Of a DNA stretch of 54,326 bases, positions 16,944 to 25,646 are shown piece by piece (position 1 is the first letter of the stretch; each line of letters starts with the position of its first letter). Below the pieces are notes generated by a model that was not told the DNA's origin, did not search any database, and saw only the letters and a program-made list of their open reading frames with translations. The translations under genes and the position numbers were made by a program. Origin of the DNA: JAHEEL01 sp964195515 (GTDB taxonomy: Bacteria; Actinomycetota; Acidimicrobiia; Spongiisociales; UBA5794). Location: the NCBI GenBank assembly GCA_964195515.1, contig CAXMQO010000027.1:1-54326 (forward strand), written 5' to 3'.

Positions 16944-16970
16944 CCTCCTTCTCTTCGAATCCTGATAATA
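16944..16970 (-). promoter_or_regulatory. Trk operon -10 box and strong Shine-Dalgarno
   Basis: On the minus strand a TATTAT box (complement at 16965-16970) is followed by a short leader with AGAAGGAGG (complement ending at 16944). The ribosome site ends six bases before the ACG codon that aligns with the TrkA N-terminus. No good -35 hexamer was found 16-18 bases upstream. The pair of signals fixes where translation must begin. Confidence 0.6.
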
Positions 16971-17075
16971 GGGCGATAGCCGACCTCGCTCTGCGGGTCG
17001 GCGCCTCCATCGGGGGCCAGACCTTCGAAACACTTCGGGCCGATGTCATCGTCGGCGGCAATGATCGGCAGGCCG

Positions 17076-19736
17076 CTACAGGGAGTAGCGCATCTCGCGG
17101 AATCGGCCCCGGAACTCCTCCACGATGTCGACCCAGCGGCCGTCAGGCTGCCGGTCGCCCTCGCGGACGATCTCTCCGATCAGCGGCGCAAGCTCCTCGA
17201 AGTCCGACTCGTCCATTCCGTATCGGGTCATCTCCGAGGTGCCCATACGGATGCCGCTCGCGGCGGTGAAGCTCGGATCGTCGTGCAGCGCCTGCGAATT
17301 CGTGATCACGTTGTTGTGTTCCAGGATGCCGGCGAGTCGCACGCCCTGTGCGCGGGACACACGCAGCACCACCTGATGCGTGTCCGTGAAGCCGTTGGCA
17401 AGGTCGCCCTCGATGGCGAGGCCTTCCTTCCGGAGGGCAGCGGCGAACGCACGGGCGTTCGCAATGACCTGCGGCGGGTACTGATCCCGGAATTCGAGCA
17501 TCTCGTAGGTCGCTCCGAGCAGCCCGAGCAGCGTGCCCAAATGGTGGTTGCTGACATGGCCGGGGAACGTCCGGGCCTCGACGTGGCGCCAGAACCCCTC
17601 GAAGGCCGATCCCGGCTCGATGTTGCTGAGGATGACGCCGCGTTGGGGACCGAAGTAGGTCTTGTGGGTCGATCCGGTTACGACGTCGGCGCCCTCAGCA
17701 AGTGGATCCTGGAAGTAGGGGCCGAGCAGTCCGAGCACGTGCGCCCCGTCGTACATGATGAGCGGCCGTTCGGGGTTGTCGACGCCGTAGTGCTCGTGAA
17801 CGAAGGCCGCGATCGGCGCAACCGGCTCCTTGTGAATGATGACACTGCGGCCGAAGACGATGAGGTCCGGGTTCGTTTCGGCAATCAGGTCTTTGGTTGC
17901 TTCGACGTCGATCGCATACGGTAGATCGGTGCGCAGCGCGAAATGCTCAACTGCCGGGCGCTCGGTCCTGAGGTCCATGGCAACGTAGTTCTTCAACGCA
18001 CCGCCGATCTGCGCACTGAGGTGGCCCCCCTTGTTCAGGTCGTGAACGAGGACGCGGCCGAGCGGCTGCGGAGACCGCCGGCTGTGGAATCGGTTCCTGA
18101 ATTGCTTGAGTGCGTCGTAGACGGCGTCGTTGGCCATCTGGCCGCTGATCACCCGGGGCTCGACCTGGGTGCATCGGAAGAAGGCTCGCAGTGCAGCCCG
18201 CAACTCCTCCTCCTTTTCCGTGATGAAGCCGGTGCCCTGGTAGTACCGCACATCGCCGGCGTTCGGGCCGAGGGCCTTCAACCGGTTGTGCTCGTTGTAT
18301 CTCCCGGCCGGATCCGCTCGACAGAGGGAGTCGACGAATGGTGATGTGGTCTGCTCCGAAGGAATGAGGTTGATACACGCTTCCCGTCGCCACCGTGTGT
18401 TCGCCTCGCTCTCGTCGCGCAGGCGCGCAGCTCTCGCCGGCAGGTCGCCCGTCTCGAGAACCTCGCCCGGCTCCGTCGCCTCGAAGCCCGGGTAGGGACG
18501 AACGTAGGGGGCCGTGGGCCACACATTGCGCTGCACGAGCTCGGCAGTACTCGTGCGACCGCGGGCGTCGACCACCTCGAACACGATCGGGACGTCTGAG
18601 CGGTAGCGGATATCGGAGCGGACCAGCGCGAGTCCGACGGGCCGCAGGCCGTGCTCGTCGGTCGGTACAGCGTCGATTCCCGTCCCTTCGAATTGTGTGA
18701 AGGGGACACTCGTGCCCGACGTGACGTAGCCGGCTTGTTCGCCGTCGAGGAACAGCTGGTACCCGGCACGCAGCGGCTTGCGGCCGTCGAACACTGCGAT
18801 CGGTTGTACCAGGTGCGTCAGTCGGCGCTCCTGTGCCGCTGTGGTCAGCTCGTCGCGTTTGATCAGCTCGTACTCGGTGCGCTGACGGGCGAGGTCGGTC
18901 TGCCCGATGAAGTCGTCGCCTGCGGCGCGGACCCCCCACGGTGCAAGCGAGTTAGCGAAGAGGGGAATGTCGTTGCCGTCGATGTCGGCACCGAGCTCAT
19001 GGCCGTAGAGCGGGAGACCGGCCTCGAGTCGGAGCGAATCACGCGCGGCCAGACCATTGGGTACGGCGCCCGCAGCAACGAGTCGCTCCCACAGCTCCAC
19101 CGTGAAGTCCCGCTCGGGGAACAGCTCGAAAGCCGAAGACTCCCCGGTGTAGCCGGTGCGGGCGATGATCAGCCGGTGACCGTCGACGTCGGTGACGCAC
19201 AGTCGGTTGCGCTTGTTGTCAGGTAGTTCCACACCGCGCAGAGCTGCAAGGATCACGTCGGTCGCCGCCGGACCTTGAAGTGAGATCATGCCGAGATCTT
19301 CGCTGACGTCCGTCATCTCTGACCCGTAGCGATTGTGGCCGGCGATCCAATCCCAGTCCTTCTCCCGGTTCCCGGCATTGACGACGAGGAGGTAGTCATC
19401 GTCGTCAACGCGGTACAGGTAGGCGTCGTCGAGGGCCCCACCCTCCTCATTGCCGATGAAGGTGTAGTGCGCTTCACCGACGTTCAGATTCCGCGGGTCG
19501 TTGGTGAGGACGCCGCCGAGGTGAGCGAGCGCGTTGGGACCGGTGAAGCGATACCGGCCCATGTGGGTCACATCGAAGAGGCCCGCGCCGCGGCGGGTGG
19601 CGAGATGCTCGGCGATCGTGCCCGTTCCGTACTGGACCGGCATTGCCCAGCCGGCGAATCCGATGATCGTGGCTCCGTGGCTCTCGTGCCACTCGAAGAG
19701 GGAGGTGCGGCGCAGATCCTCGGTCGATGCGTCCAT
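17076..19736 (-). CDS. Fused GcvT-like aminomethyltransferase and serine hydroxymethyltransferase
   Basis: The 886-residue protein has two complete enzymes in one chain. Residues 1-400 are GcvT/aminomethyltransferase: FEWHESHGATIIGFAGWAMP, GLFDVTHMGR, GGALDDAYLYRV (D103/D104 at the catalytic aspartate position) and IARTGYTGE. After a linker of about 50 residues, 450-886 are an SHMT-like PLP enzyme: NLIPSEQTTSP, RYYQGTGFI, MYDGAHVLGLL and the PLP-lysine motif STHKTYFG (K692). SHMT signatures differ from the housekeeping type (SEQ for SEN, STHK for TTHK). The two could pass methylene-tetrahydrofolate from glycine cleavage to serine synthesis. The ATG at 19736 has no ribosome site; an extended -10 TGCTAGCCT ends 7 bases upstream, so a leaderless start is likely. 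A longer frame to 19991 is not conserved-looking. Confidence 0.9.
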   Translation of the reverse strand: MDASTEDLRRTSLFEWHESHGATIIGFAGWAMPVQYGTGTIAEHLATRRGAGLFDVTHMGRYRFTGPNALAHLGGVLTNDPRNLNVGEAHYTFIGNEEGGALDDAYLYRVDDDDYLLVVNAGNREKDWDWIAGHNRYGSEMTDVSEDLGMISLQGPAATDVILAALRGVELPDNKRNRLCVTDVDGHRLIIARTGYTGESSAFELFPERDFTVELWERLVAAGAVPNGLAARDSLRLEAGLPLYGHELGADIDGNDIPLFANSLAPWGVRAAGDDFIGQTDLARQRTEYELIKRDELTTAAQERRLTHLVQPIAVFDGRKPLRAGYQLFLDGEQAGYVTSGTSVPFTQFEGTGIDAVPTDEHGLRPVGLALVRSDIRYRSDVPIVFEVVDARGRTSTAELVQRNVWPTAPYVRPYPGFEATEPGEVLETGDLPARAARLRDESEANTRWRREACINLIPSEQTTSPFVDSLCRADPAGRYNEHNRLKALGPNAGDVRYYQGTGFITEKEEELRAALRAFFRCTQVEPRVISGQMANDAVYDALKQFRNRFHSRRSPQPLGRVLVHDLNKGGHLSAQIGGALKNYVAMDLRTERPAVEHFALRTDLPYAIDVEATKDLIAETNPDLIVFGRSVIIHKEPVAPIAAFVHEHYGVDNPERPLIMYDGAHVLGLLGPYFQDPLAEGADVVTGSTHKTYFGPQRGVILSNIEPGSAFEGFWRHVEARTFPGHVSNHHLGTLLGLLGATYEMLEFRDQYPPQVIANARAFAAALRKEGLAIEGDLANGFTDTHQVVLRVSRAQGVRLAGILEHNNVITNSQALHDDPSFTAASGIRMGTSEMTRYGMDESDFEELAPLIGEIVREGDRQPDGRWVDIVEEFRGRFREMRYSL

Positions 19737-19923
19737 GGCGACGAGGCTAGCAGTCCGCGAGTACTCCAATTCGGGCTGAGACCCCGCCGACCGGATGCGT
19801 TCGACCTTCGCGGAACCGGCATCTTCAGACTCTGAATGTTCCGGGTCTCGGTTGTAGATGCGGTGGATCCGCGACCACCTCGAGTGGTGAGATGTGATGG
19901 TCGAGATGAGTGACACTTTGTCC

Positions 19924-20814
19924 TCAGGCCGGACCTGCAATGACTGCCGGGTCGGGCCGATTGGACGATGCCGTGAGCGAAACTGCCGCAACGGCGACGA
20001 CGATGACGACGAGTCCGACGATTTGGGACGCTCCCAACGTCTGGTCGAGGAATACCCATGCCGTGACTGCTGCCGCCACGGGTTCGGTCGTGATGACGAC
20101 GCCGATTATTCGTGCCGGCACACGCGATAGTGCCGCGATCTCCATCGAGAGAGGGAGCGCCATCGCGACCGTGCCCAGAACGACCACCGACCAGATCACC
20201 GCAGGGTCGGACGGGATCGGCATGGCCCATGGACGGGCGATGACGAACCCGACGAAGCCACCGATCGTGATGGCACCTGCTGCGAGGGGGAAACCACCGA
20301 CGATTCCTCCGACGTGTTCGCTCAGCCGCAGGTATATGGCAAGCCCCATGGCCGAGGCAAGGCCGGCGAGTAACCCCACCATGTCAAGACCATCGAGATC
20401 ACCGATCTGAACCAACAGAGCCACGCCGACCACCGCACCCATGGCAGCCGCCCAGGTGAGCCGCCGCGGATGAGCATGACCCGCTACCCGGTCCCACGTC
20501 ACCACAAGAATCGGCGCCAGGAACTCGAGGCCGACGGCAGGTCCGACCCCGATGCGATCGATCGCAACGTAAAGGCTGCCGTTGATCACGATCTGCAACA
20601 CACCGACCATTCCGACCAGAACGGGTGCTCGCCAGATCGCGACGCGGTGAACGATCGCCCACGGCAGGAGGAAGAGACCAGCGATCGCGATCCGGAGGGA
20701 CGCGAGTCGAAAGGGGTCGATCTCGTCGATGACGAACCCCACGAGCGTCGCGCTCACCCCGAAGATGACCGCACCGACGGTCGCGAGGGCGACCCCGACC
20801 GCGCCGCGGCTCAC
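19924..20814 (-). CDS. EamA/DMT superfamily permease
   Basis: About 296 residues with ten hydrophobic helices in two five-helix repeats, typical of EamA (drug/metabolite transporter) proteins. FGVSATLVGFVIDEIDPFRLASLRIAIAGLFLLP marks the first repeat; ITTEPVAAAVTAWVFLDQTLGASQIVGLVVIV closes the second. Such proteins usually export amino acids or other small metabolites. I chose the GTG at 20814 (after AGAGAGATCT) because the first helix follows within a few residues. A TTG at 20853 would add 13 basic residues and cannot be excluded. Confidence 0.85.
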   Translation of the reverse strand: MSRGAVGVALATVGAVIFGVSATLVGFVIDEIDPFRLASLRIAIAGLFLLPWAIVHRVAIWRAPVLVGMVGVLQIVINGSLYVAIDRIGVGPAVGLEFLAPILVVTWDRVAGHAHPRRLTWAAAMGAVVGVALLVQIGDLDGLDMVGLLAGLASAMGLAIYLRLSEHVGGIVGGFPLAAGAITIGGFVGFVIARPWAMPIPSDPAVIWSVVVLGTVAMALPLSMEIAALSRVPARIIGVVITTEPVAAAVTAWVFLDQTLGASQIVGLVVIVVAVAAVSLTASSNRPDPAVIAGPA

Positions 20815-21253
20815 AGATCTCTCTCTGCCGGACGGGCGGCGAACGAGACGCAAGGTGAACGACTCGGAAGCATCTGAGGAGTTGCGGTACCTCTGCGGCG
20901 ACTCGTATTCACGTCGACCACTCTATGCGTGGGAGTCCGCGTGACTTCCGGCGACTTTGAGCGAACAGTGGAATCCCGAAGGAGCGGTTGCGCCGGATCT
21001 TGCAGGAATCGGTGAGTAATGGTGTGCTATTCGAGATGACCGATCACGCACGGCCGGCTGCGGGCGTATTCGTCCGCAGCTATTGGTCGGTGTGGTGGGC
21101 GATGTTCTCGCTGCGGTTGCCTTCGTATCGGGAATGGGTATTGCTTCGAAAAGCGTTGTCGTTGGGGACGGCATGGGGTGGGCCCGAGATTCCTTTGAAC
21201 CGACGGTCCGTGCTACGACCGTACCCGGTCACCTCATCAGACAGGATCCGAGC
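20815..21253. other. Intergenic region between the DMT permease and the MaoC gene
   Basis: This 439-base region separates two divergent genes. It holds short open frames on both strands, none with a ribosome site or recognisable protein signature. A TGCTACGAC segment near 21220 could be a weak extended -10 for the MaoC gene. I see no RNA motif or repeat. Confidence 0.5.
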
Positions 21254-21697
21254 ATGACAGAACATTCAGAAGTGTGGCCCGGTGGGAAACCGGCGGTCGG
21301 CGATACTGCCGAACGTTCCCGCTCGGTTCTCGCAAGTGACATCGAGCTGTTCACCGAGATCAGCGGGGACCACAACCCGATCCACTACGACGCCGAGATT
21401 GCTGCCGCCACCCCGTTTGGGCAGATCGTTGTTCAGGGCGGTATCACGACGGCGATCCTCAACGCGGTGGTTGCCGAGGACCTTCCTGGACCGGGCACGG
21501 TGTTCCTCAACGCGAACTGGAGCTTCCGAGCACCGGTACGCCCTGGAGACGTCATCACGGGCCGCGTCGAGGTGCTCGACGTCCGTTCGGATAAACCGAT
21601 CACGAAGCTGTCCACATCCGTCGTGCGCGATGACGGCGTCGTTGCCGTCGACGGCGAAGCGCTCTGCTACACGATGCCGATCCACGCCGAATTCTGA
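21254..21697 (+). CDS. MaoC-like (R)-specific enoyl-CoA hydratase
   Basis: The 147-residue hot-dog protein carries the hydratase-2 motif in FTEISGDHNPIHYDAEIAAATPFGQIVVQG, with the catalytic Asp-(x4)-His pair GDHNPIH. NANWSFRAPVRPGDVITGRVEV follows as in MaoC/PhaJ proteins. It should hydrate trans-2-enoyl-CoA to (R)-3-hydroxyacyl-CoA in fatty-acid or related CoA metabolism. AGGA lies 9 bases before the ATG. An in-frame start at 21083 would add a long non-conserved region. No operon partner; convergent with hisD. Confidence 0.88.
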   Translation: MTEHSEVWPGGKPAVGDTAERSRSVLASDIELFTEISGDHNPIHYDAEIAAATPFGQIVVQGGITTAILNAVVAEDLPGPGTVFLNANWSFRAPVRPGDVITGRVEVLDVRSDKPITKLSTSVVRDDGVVAVDGEALCYTMPIHAEF

Positions 21698-21721
21698 ACC
21701 GACGCCCCACCGGCACTGGTT

Positions 21722-21757
21722 GATCCGGGTCGCTCGCGGCCGACCGACAACCGGATC
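21722..21757. terminator. Hairpin between convergent MaoC gene and histidine operon
   Basis: GATCCGG at 21722-21728 pairs with CCGGATC at 21751-21757 across a 22-base interval, within which GTCG/CGAC can also pair. It is the only dyad in the 73 bases between the two converging stops, so a shared terminator is likely. No T-tract. Confidence 0.45.
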
Positions 21758-21770
21758 TTCGCTCAGCCGC

Positions 21771-23015
21771 CTACGTTCGTAGCTCAGCCGCCCGGGCGTG
21801 GGCCTCCAGGCCCTCCAGGCGGGCAAGCCGAGCAGCATCTCGGCTGATCATGCCGGGGTCTGTGAGCGTCAGCCACGTGGGGGCCTTGAGGAACGTTGCC
21901 ACCGAGAGGCCGGATTGGAATCGAGCTCCTCCATCCGTGGGCAACACGTGGTTGGGTCCTGCGCCGTAATCGGCGAACACCTCGGCACTCGCTTCGCCGA
22001 CGAAGAGTGACCCGTACGCTGAGAGGCGTCCCGCCACGGCATGTGGGAACTCGACGTGGAGGGCCAGATGTTCGGGAGCGATGTGATTGCACAGGTCGAC
22101 CGCCACGTCCATGTCCTCGACCACGATCGCATAGCCGCCGTCGAGCGCAGCTGATGCGATGTCGCCGGTCGGAAGCGTTTCGAGTTCCTCGTCGATGATC
22201 CGCTCGACTTCCTGGAGCAGAGTGGGTGTGTCGGTGACCAGGATCGGCAGGGCATCTGGATCGTGTTCGGCCTGTGCCAGGAGGTCAGCGGCGACCAGGT
22301 GGGGATCAGATGCCGCGTCGGCGACGACGACGATCTCGCTCGGACCGGCCAGTCCGTCGATTCCGATCTCCCCAAAGAGGTGTTTCTTGGCTGCTGTGAC
22401 CCAGCGGTTCCCCGGGCCGACCACGACATCGCTCGGTGGTGAGAACACCCCGAACGCCAGGGCTGCGATCGCCTGAGCCCCGCCGATCGCCAAGAACCCA
22501 TCGGCGCCGGCTACCGCAGCAGCGGCGAGGGTCACGTGCGTCGGGCGGGGAGACGCGACCCAGATCTGGTCGACTCCTGCGACCCGCGCAGGGATCACGG
22601 TCATCAGAACCGATGATGGCAGCGGGTACCGGCCCCCGGGGGCGTATGCGCCGGCCGTCTTCACCGGCACCCAACGGTGCCCGGCGCGGCCGCCATCAAC
22701 TTCGATGTCCAGGTCCAGGAGGCAGGTTCGCTGGTCACTGGCGAACCTGTCGATCCTTCCTGCCACGCGTTCGAGGAGCTCTCTCGTACCCGGATCGATC
22801 GTGTCGAGTGCGGATTGGAGTTCACCTTTGTTGAGAACAATGCCGTCCCCGGTGGCGAGGTCGCCCAACCGTTCGCTGTGATCCCGGACGGCAGCGTCTC
22901 CTCGGAGCCGAACATCCTCGACGATCGCTGCCGCTTGGCCCAGCGTGGCAGCGTCGACGGTCGTACGGCGTTCGGTCATCATCTGGTCTGCAGTCAGGCG
23001 TTGCAGGTGGCTCAT
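21771..23015 (-). CDS. hisD: Histidinol dehydrogenase
   Basis: The 414-residue enzyme shows the HisD signatures GPGNRWVTAAKKHLFGEIGIDGLAGPSEIVVVAD (read in part), LLAQAEHDPDALPILVTD, IAPEHL and ADYGAGPNHVLPTDGGARFQSGL. These include the glutamine/histidine and aspartate positions that bind zinc and the substrate. It oxidises histidinol to histidine with two NAD+, the last step of the pathway. The length is slightly short but all blocks are present. The ATG overlaps the stop of the HisA-HisI-HisE gene by four bases; it is the last gene of the operon. Confidence 0.95.
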   Translation of the reverse strand: MSHLQRLTADQMMTERRTTVDAATLGQAAAIVEDVRLRGDAAVRDHSERLGDLATGDGIVLNKGELQSALDTIDPGTRELLERVAGRIDRFASDQRTCLLDLDIEVDGGRAGHRWVPVKTAGAYAPGGRYPLPSSVLMTVIPARVAGVDQIWVASPRPTHVTLAAAAVAGADGFLAIGGAQAIAALAFGVFSPPSDVVVGPGNRWVTAAKKHLFGEIGIDGLAGPSEIVVVADAASDPHLVAADLLAQAEHDPDALPILVTDTPTLLQEVERIIDEELETLPTGDIASAALDGGYAIVVEDMDVAVDLCNHIAPEHLALHVEFPHAVAGRLSAYGSLFVGEASAEVFADYGAGPNHVLPTDGGARFQSGLSVATFLKAPTWLTLTDPGMISRDAARLARLEGLEAHARAAELRT

Positions 23016-24283
23016 TCGTCATACCCCCGTTTCGGTTCCATCGCTCGACGTTTGACCCTGAGGGCGCGCCGGTCGAGTTCGTGCTCGATGTCTTCAAACG
23101 CAACGCCCGCAGCAACCGCTTTCACCAGCGTGAAGTAGAAGACATCGGCGGCTTCTGCGGCGACGTCCTCGGGGGAGGTCGCCGTGGCCAGCTCATCGGC
23201 TTCCTCACGGAGCTTCGCGGCGAGAAGGCCTGGGTCGTTCAGAAGGCCGACCGTGTTCGAACCTTGTGGCCGCGTCCCTTCAACCAGCCGACCGAGCCGT
23301 CGGGACAGGCGGCCGACGCCCGCGTCCTCGCCCCAGCAGGAGCGAGTCTTGAGGTGACAGAAACCATCTCCGTGTTGGCGGACCGTGAAACGGAGGGCGT
23401 CACGATCGCAGTCGACATCGATCCTCAGGAGGTCTTGCGTCGATCCCGAAGTTGCTCCCTTCTCCCACAAGCCTCGGCGTCTGCTCTGGTAGATCCCCCG
23501 ACGCCGGTCGACTGCCCGGTCGAGGCTCTCGGCGCTCGACCAGGTGAGGCCGAGAGCCAGACCCCGCTCGTCGACGACCACGGTCGGCCACAGTCCATCG
23601 GAGCGCTCAGAGGTGAGTGGCGCCGCGATCGCTTCCGCGAGGGTCAAGGTCCCCGAGTAGAGGGCCATACCGACCTGGCTGTCCGCTCCGTAGCGATCGA
23701 TCTCCGCGATCTCTCGGGCGGTGGTGATCCCCCCTGCGACAGTGACCCGCGCGTTCCCCGCCGCGGCCACCGCCTCCTTCGCTCGATTCAGGTCGGTGCC
23801 GCTCATTCGTCCCTCGAGTTCGACGTACGTCACGAGGAACCCACCACAGAGATCCTTCAGTTCGGCGATCCGGCCCGGCACCGAGCCGCCGGTGTCCCGA
23901 CGCCACCCATGGGTGACGACCCGTCCGTCTCGGGAGTCGAGGGCCACGACTACCCGATCGGCCGGCAGGCGGGAGAGCAGCTCCGGCGTGGCAGCCGTTC
24001 CGATAATCACCTTCGACGCGCCGGCGTCGAGCCAGGTGAGGGCGGTCTCCGCGTCGCGGATTCCACCTCCGACCCGTATCGGCGCCCGCCGACAGAGGTC
24101 CCGGATGACGGCCTCGTTGGAACCTTCGCCACGCGCGGCGTCGATGTCGATCACGGCGACCTCGCCCGCGAGTCGGAGCCGCTCCAGGATCGGGATCGGA
24201 TCGCCGGCATTGATCGCTTCTGCCTCGCCGCCGACGAGTTGGACGGTGCGGCCTCGAACCAGGTCGATGGATGGGATGATCAT
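23012..24283 (-). CDS. hisA-hisIE: HisA-HisI-HisE trifunctional fusion
   Basis: One 423-residue chain carries three histidine enzymes. Residues 1-228 are the HisA isomerase barrel (IIPSIDLVRGRTVQL with the catalytic D7, IRVGGGIR, VVVALDSRDGRVVTHGW). The usual DxDRDGT-like loop reads VELEGRMSG, glutamate for aspartate. Residues 230-317 are HisI, PRA-CH (RRGIYQSRRRGLWEKGATSG, IDVDCDRDA and FCHLKTRSCW supply the metal ligands). Residues 322-412 are HisE, PRA-PH (LREEADELATA, EAADVFYF). HisIE fusions are common; adding HisA is unusual. The three catalyse HisE, HisI, HisA in pathway order 2-3-4. ATGA overlaps join it to hisF upstream and hisD downstream. Confidence 0.92.
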   Translation of the reverse strand: MIIPSIDLVRGRTVQLVGGEAEAINAGDPIPILERLRLAGEVAVIDIDAARGEGSNEAVIRDLCRRAPIRVGGGIRDAETALTWLDAGASKVIIGTAATPELLSRLPADRVVVALDSRDGRVVTHGWRRDTGGSVPGRIAELKDLCGGFLVTYVELEGRMSGTDLNRAKEAVAAAGNARVTVAGGITTAREIAEIDRYGADSQVGMALYSGTLTLAEAIAAPLTSERSDGLWPTVVVDERGLALGLTWSSAESLDRAVDRRRGIYQSRRRGLWEKGATSGSTQDLLRIDVDCDRDALRFTVRQHGDGFCHLKTRSCWGEDAGVGRLSRRLGRLVEGTRPQGSNTVGLLNDPGLLAAKLREEADELATATSPEDVAAEAADVFYFTLVKAVAAGVAFEDIEHELDRRALRVKRRAMEPKRGYDE

Positions 24284-25035
24284 GGCCGCACCTCTGCTCC
24301 GTTCGCGATGAGCTCCTTCTTCAACGAGCCGACGGTGGTTACGCCGTCGTGCAGGATCGAAGCAATGAGCACCGCGGTTGCCCCCGAAGAGAGCGCTTCT
24401 TCGAGATGGCCTGCGTTGTCGGCCCCACCGGAGGCGATGACCGGTATGCCGACCGCCGCTGTGACCGCTTCGATGAGGTCGAGGTCGTAGCCGGACCGTG
24501 TGCCATCCCGGTCCCAGCTGGTGAGCAGGATCTCGCCTGCACCGCGAGCAGCGGCGAAACGAATCCAGCGCTTAACGTCTCGGCCTGTGCGGGTTCGGCC
24601 GCCGTTGACGACGACCTCCCACCTGTTGGACCATCGTGCGGCCGCGTCGACGGCAAGAACCGTGCATTGCGATCCGAAGCGAGTGGCAAGCTCGTCGATG
24701 AGCTCCGGTCGCTGGACGGCAGCCGTATTCACGGCGACCTTGTCGGCGCCTGCTTCCAGCAGCGCGAACGCATCTTCAACGCTCCGCACGCCTCCTCCAA
24801 CCGTCAACGGGATCGAGAGGACCTGCCGCACGCTCGATGTTGTTTCCACTGCGTTGCCTCGGCCTTCGGGCGTGGCCGACACGTCGAGGATGACGATCTC
24901 GTCCGCCCCCTGGTCCTGATACATGGAGGCCTGGGTGACGGGATCACCGGCGTCGCGCAAGTCCTGGAAACGCACGCCCTTGACGACGCGTCCATCCCTC
25001 ACATCGAGGCACGGGATGAGTCGCGGGGCCGCCAT
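24280..25035 (-). CDS. hisF: Imidazole glycerol phosphate synthase, cyclase subunit
   Basis: The 251-residue barrel starts MAAPRLIPCLDVRDGRVVKG, with the first catalytic aspartate in CLDV, and has LTVGGGVRSVEDA, LAVDAA (second aspartate), GAGEILLTSWDRDGT and PVIASGGAD. It makes IGP and AICAR using ammonia from HisH. The ATG sits in a one-base TGATG overlap with hisH, ensuring equimolar synthesis of the two subunits. A longer frame begins inside hisH and is not preferred. Confidence 0.96.
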   Translation of the reverse strand: MAAPRLIPCLDVRDGRVVKGVRFQDLRDAGDPVTQASMYQDQGADEIVILDVSATPEGRGNAVETTSSVRQVLSIPLTVGGGVRSVEDAFALLEAGADKVAVNTAAVQRPELIDELATRFGSQCTVLAVDAAARWSNRWEVVVNGGRTRTGRDVKRWIRFAAARGAGEILLTSWDRDGTRSGYDLDLIEAVTAAVGIPVIASGGADNAGHLEEALSSGATAVLIASILHDGVTTVGSLKKELIANGAEVRP

Positions 25036-25646
25036 CAGGACCGGCCCCCCGTACCGTTGAGCCACCGGCCCAGGAGATCCGCCCCCCACTCTCCAGACAG
25101 CTCCGGGTGGAATTGGCAGGCGAGCACGTCACCACGTTCGATCGCGGAAACGAAGTCACCGCCATACTCGGTCTGTGTCCCGATCCAACCGTCCGGTACC
25201 GACGCAAGCTTGTAAGAGTTGGCGAAGTACGCCCATCCAGGCTTGACAAAGCGGCTCAGAGGACCCGGCGCTACGAGATTCCATCCGAGTTGCGGCACGG
25301 TGAGGTCCCGGGGGAGTCGGGTGACCCCTTCCGGAACAACACCGAGACCCGAAACGCCGGGACTCTCGTCGCTCTTCTCACCCAGAAGCTGCATGCCGAG
25401 GCAGATGGCCAGCGTCGGCCTTCCTTCCTTGATCCGATCGGTCAGGGTCTCGCGCAATCCGTGCCGGTCGATGTGGCCCATGGCAGCCCCGAACGCCCCC
25501 ACCCCCGGCAGCACCAAATAGTCGGCGTCCCTGACCTCGTCAGGATTCTTCGCAGGCTTCGGTTCGGCTTCGAGTCGACGAAAGGCCGCGGCCACGGATG
25601 CGGCGTTGGCGGTACCCGTGGGGACGACGACCACATCGGCGCTCAT
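25035..25646 (-). CDS. hisH: Imidazole glycerol phosphate synthase, glutamine amidotransferase subunit
   Basis: The 203-residue class-I amidotransferase shows LVLPGVGAFGAAM (oxyanion strand), the nucleophile motif LAICLGMQLLG and the His-Glu pair in CQFHPELSG. It hydrolyses glutamine and channels ammonia to HisF. The N-terminus (VVVVPTGTANAASV) replaces the common iDYGaGNl motif, as in a subset of HisH proteins. ATG overlaps hisB by four bases. Confidence 0.95.
   Translation of the reverse strand: MSADVVVVPTGTANAASVAAAFRRLEAEPKPAKNPDEVRDADYLVLPGVGAFGAAMGHIDRHGLRETLTDRIKEGRPTLAICLGMQLLGEKSDESPGVSGLGVVPEGVTRLPRDLTVPQLGWNLVAPGPLSRFVKPGWAYFANSYKLASVPDGWIGTQTEYGGDFVSAIERGDVLACQFHPELSGEWGADLLGRWLNGTGGRS

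Noticed and set aside
17737..19991. Start of the GcvT-SHMT fusion at 19991
   Set aside because: The additional 85 residues do not resemble GcvT; the family N-terminus matches the ATG at 19736.
20988..21257. Short protein of about 89 residues upstream of the MaoC gene
   Set aside because: No ribosome site, no recognisable motif, and it overlaps the MaoC start region in another frame.
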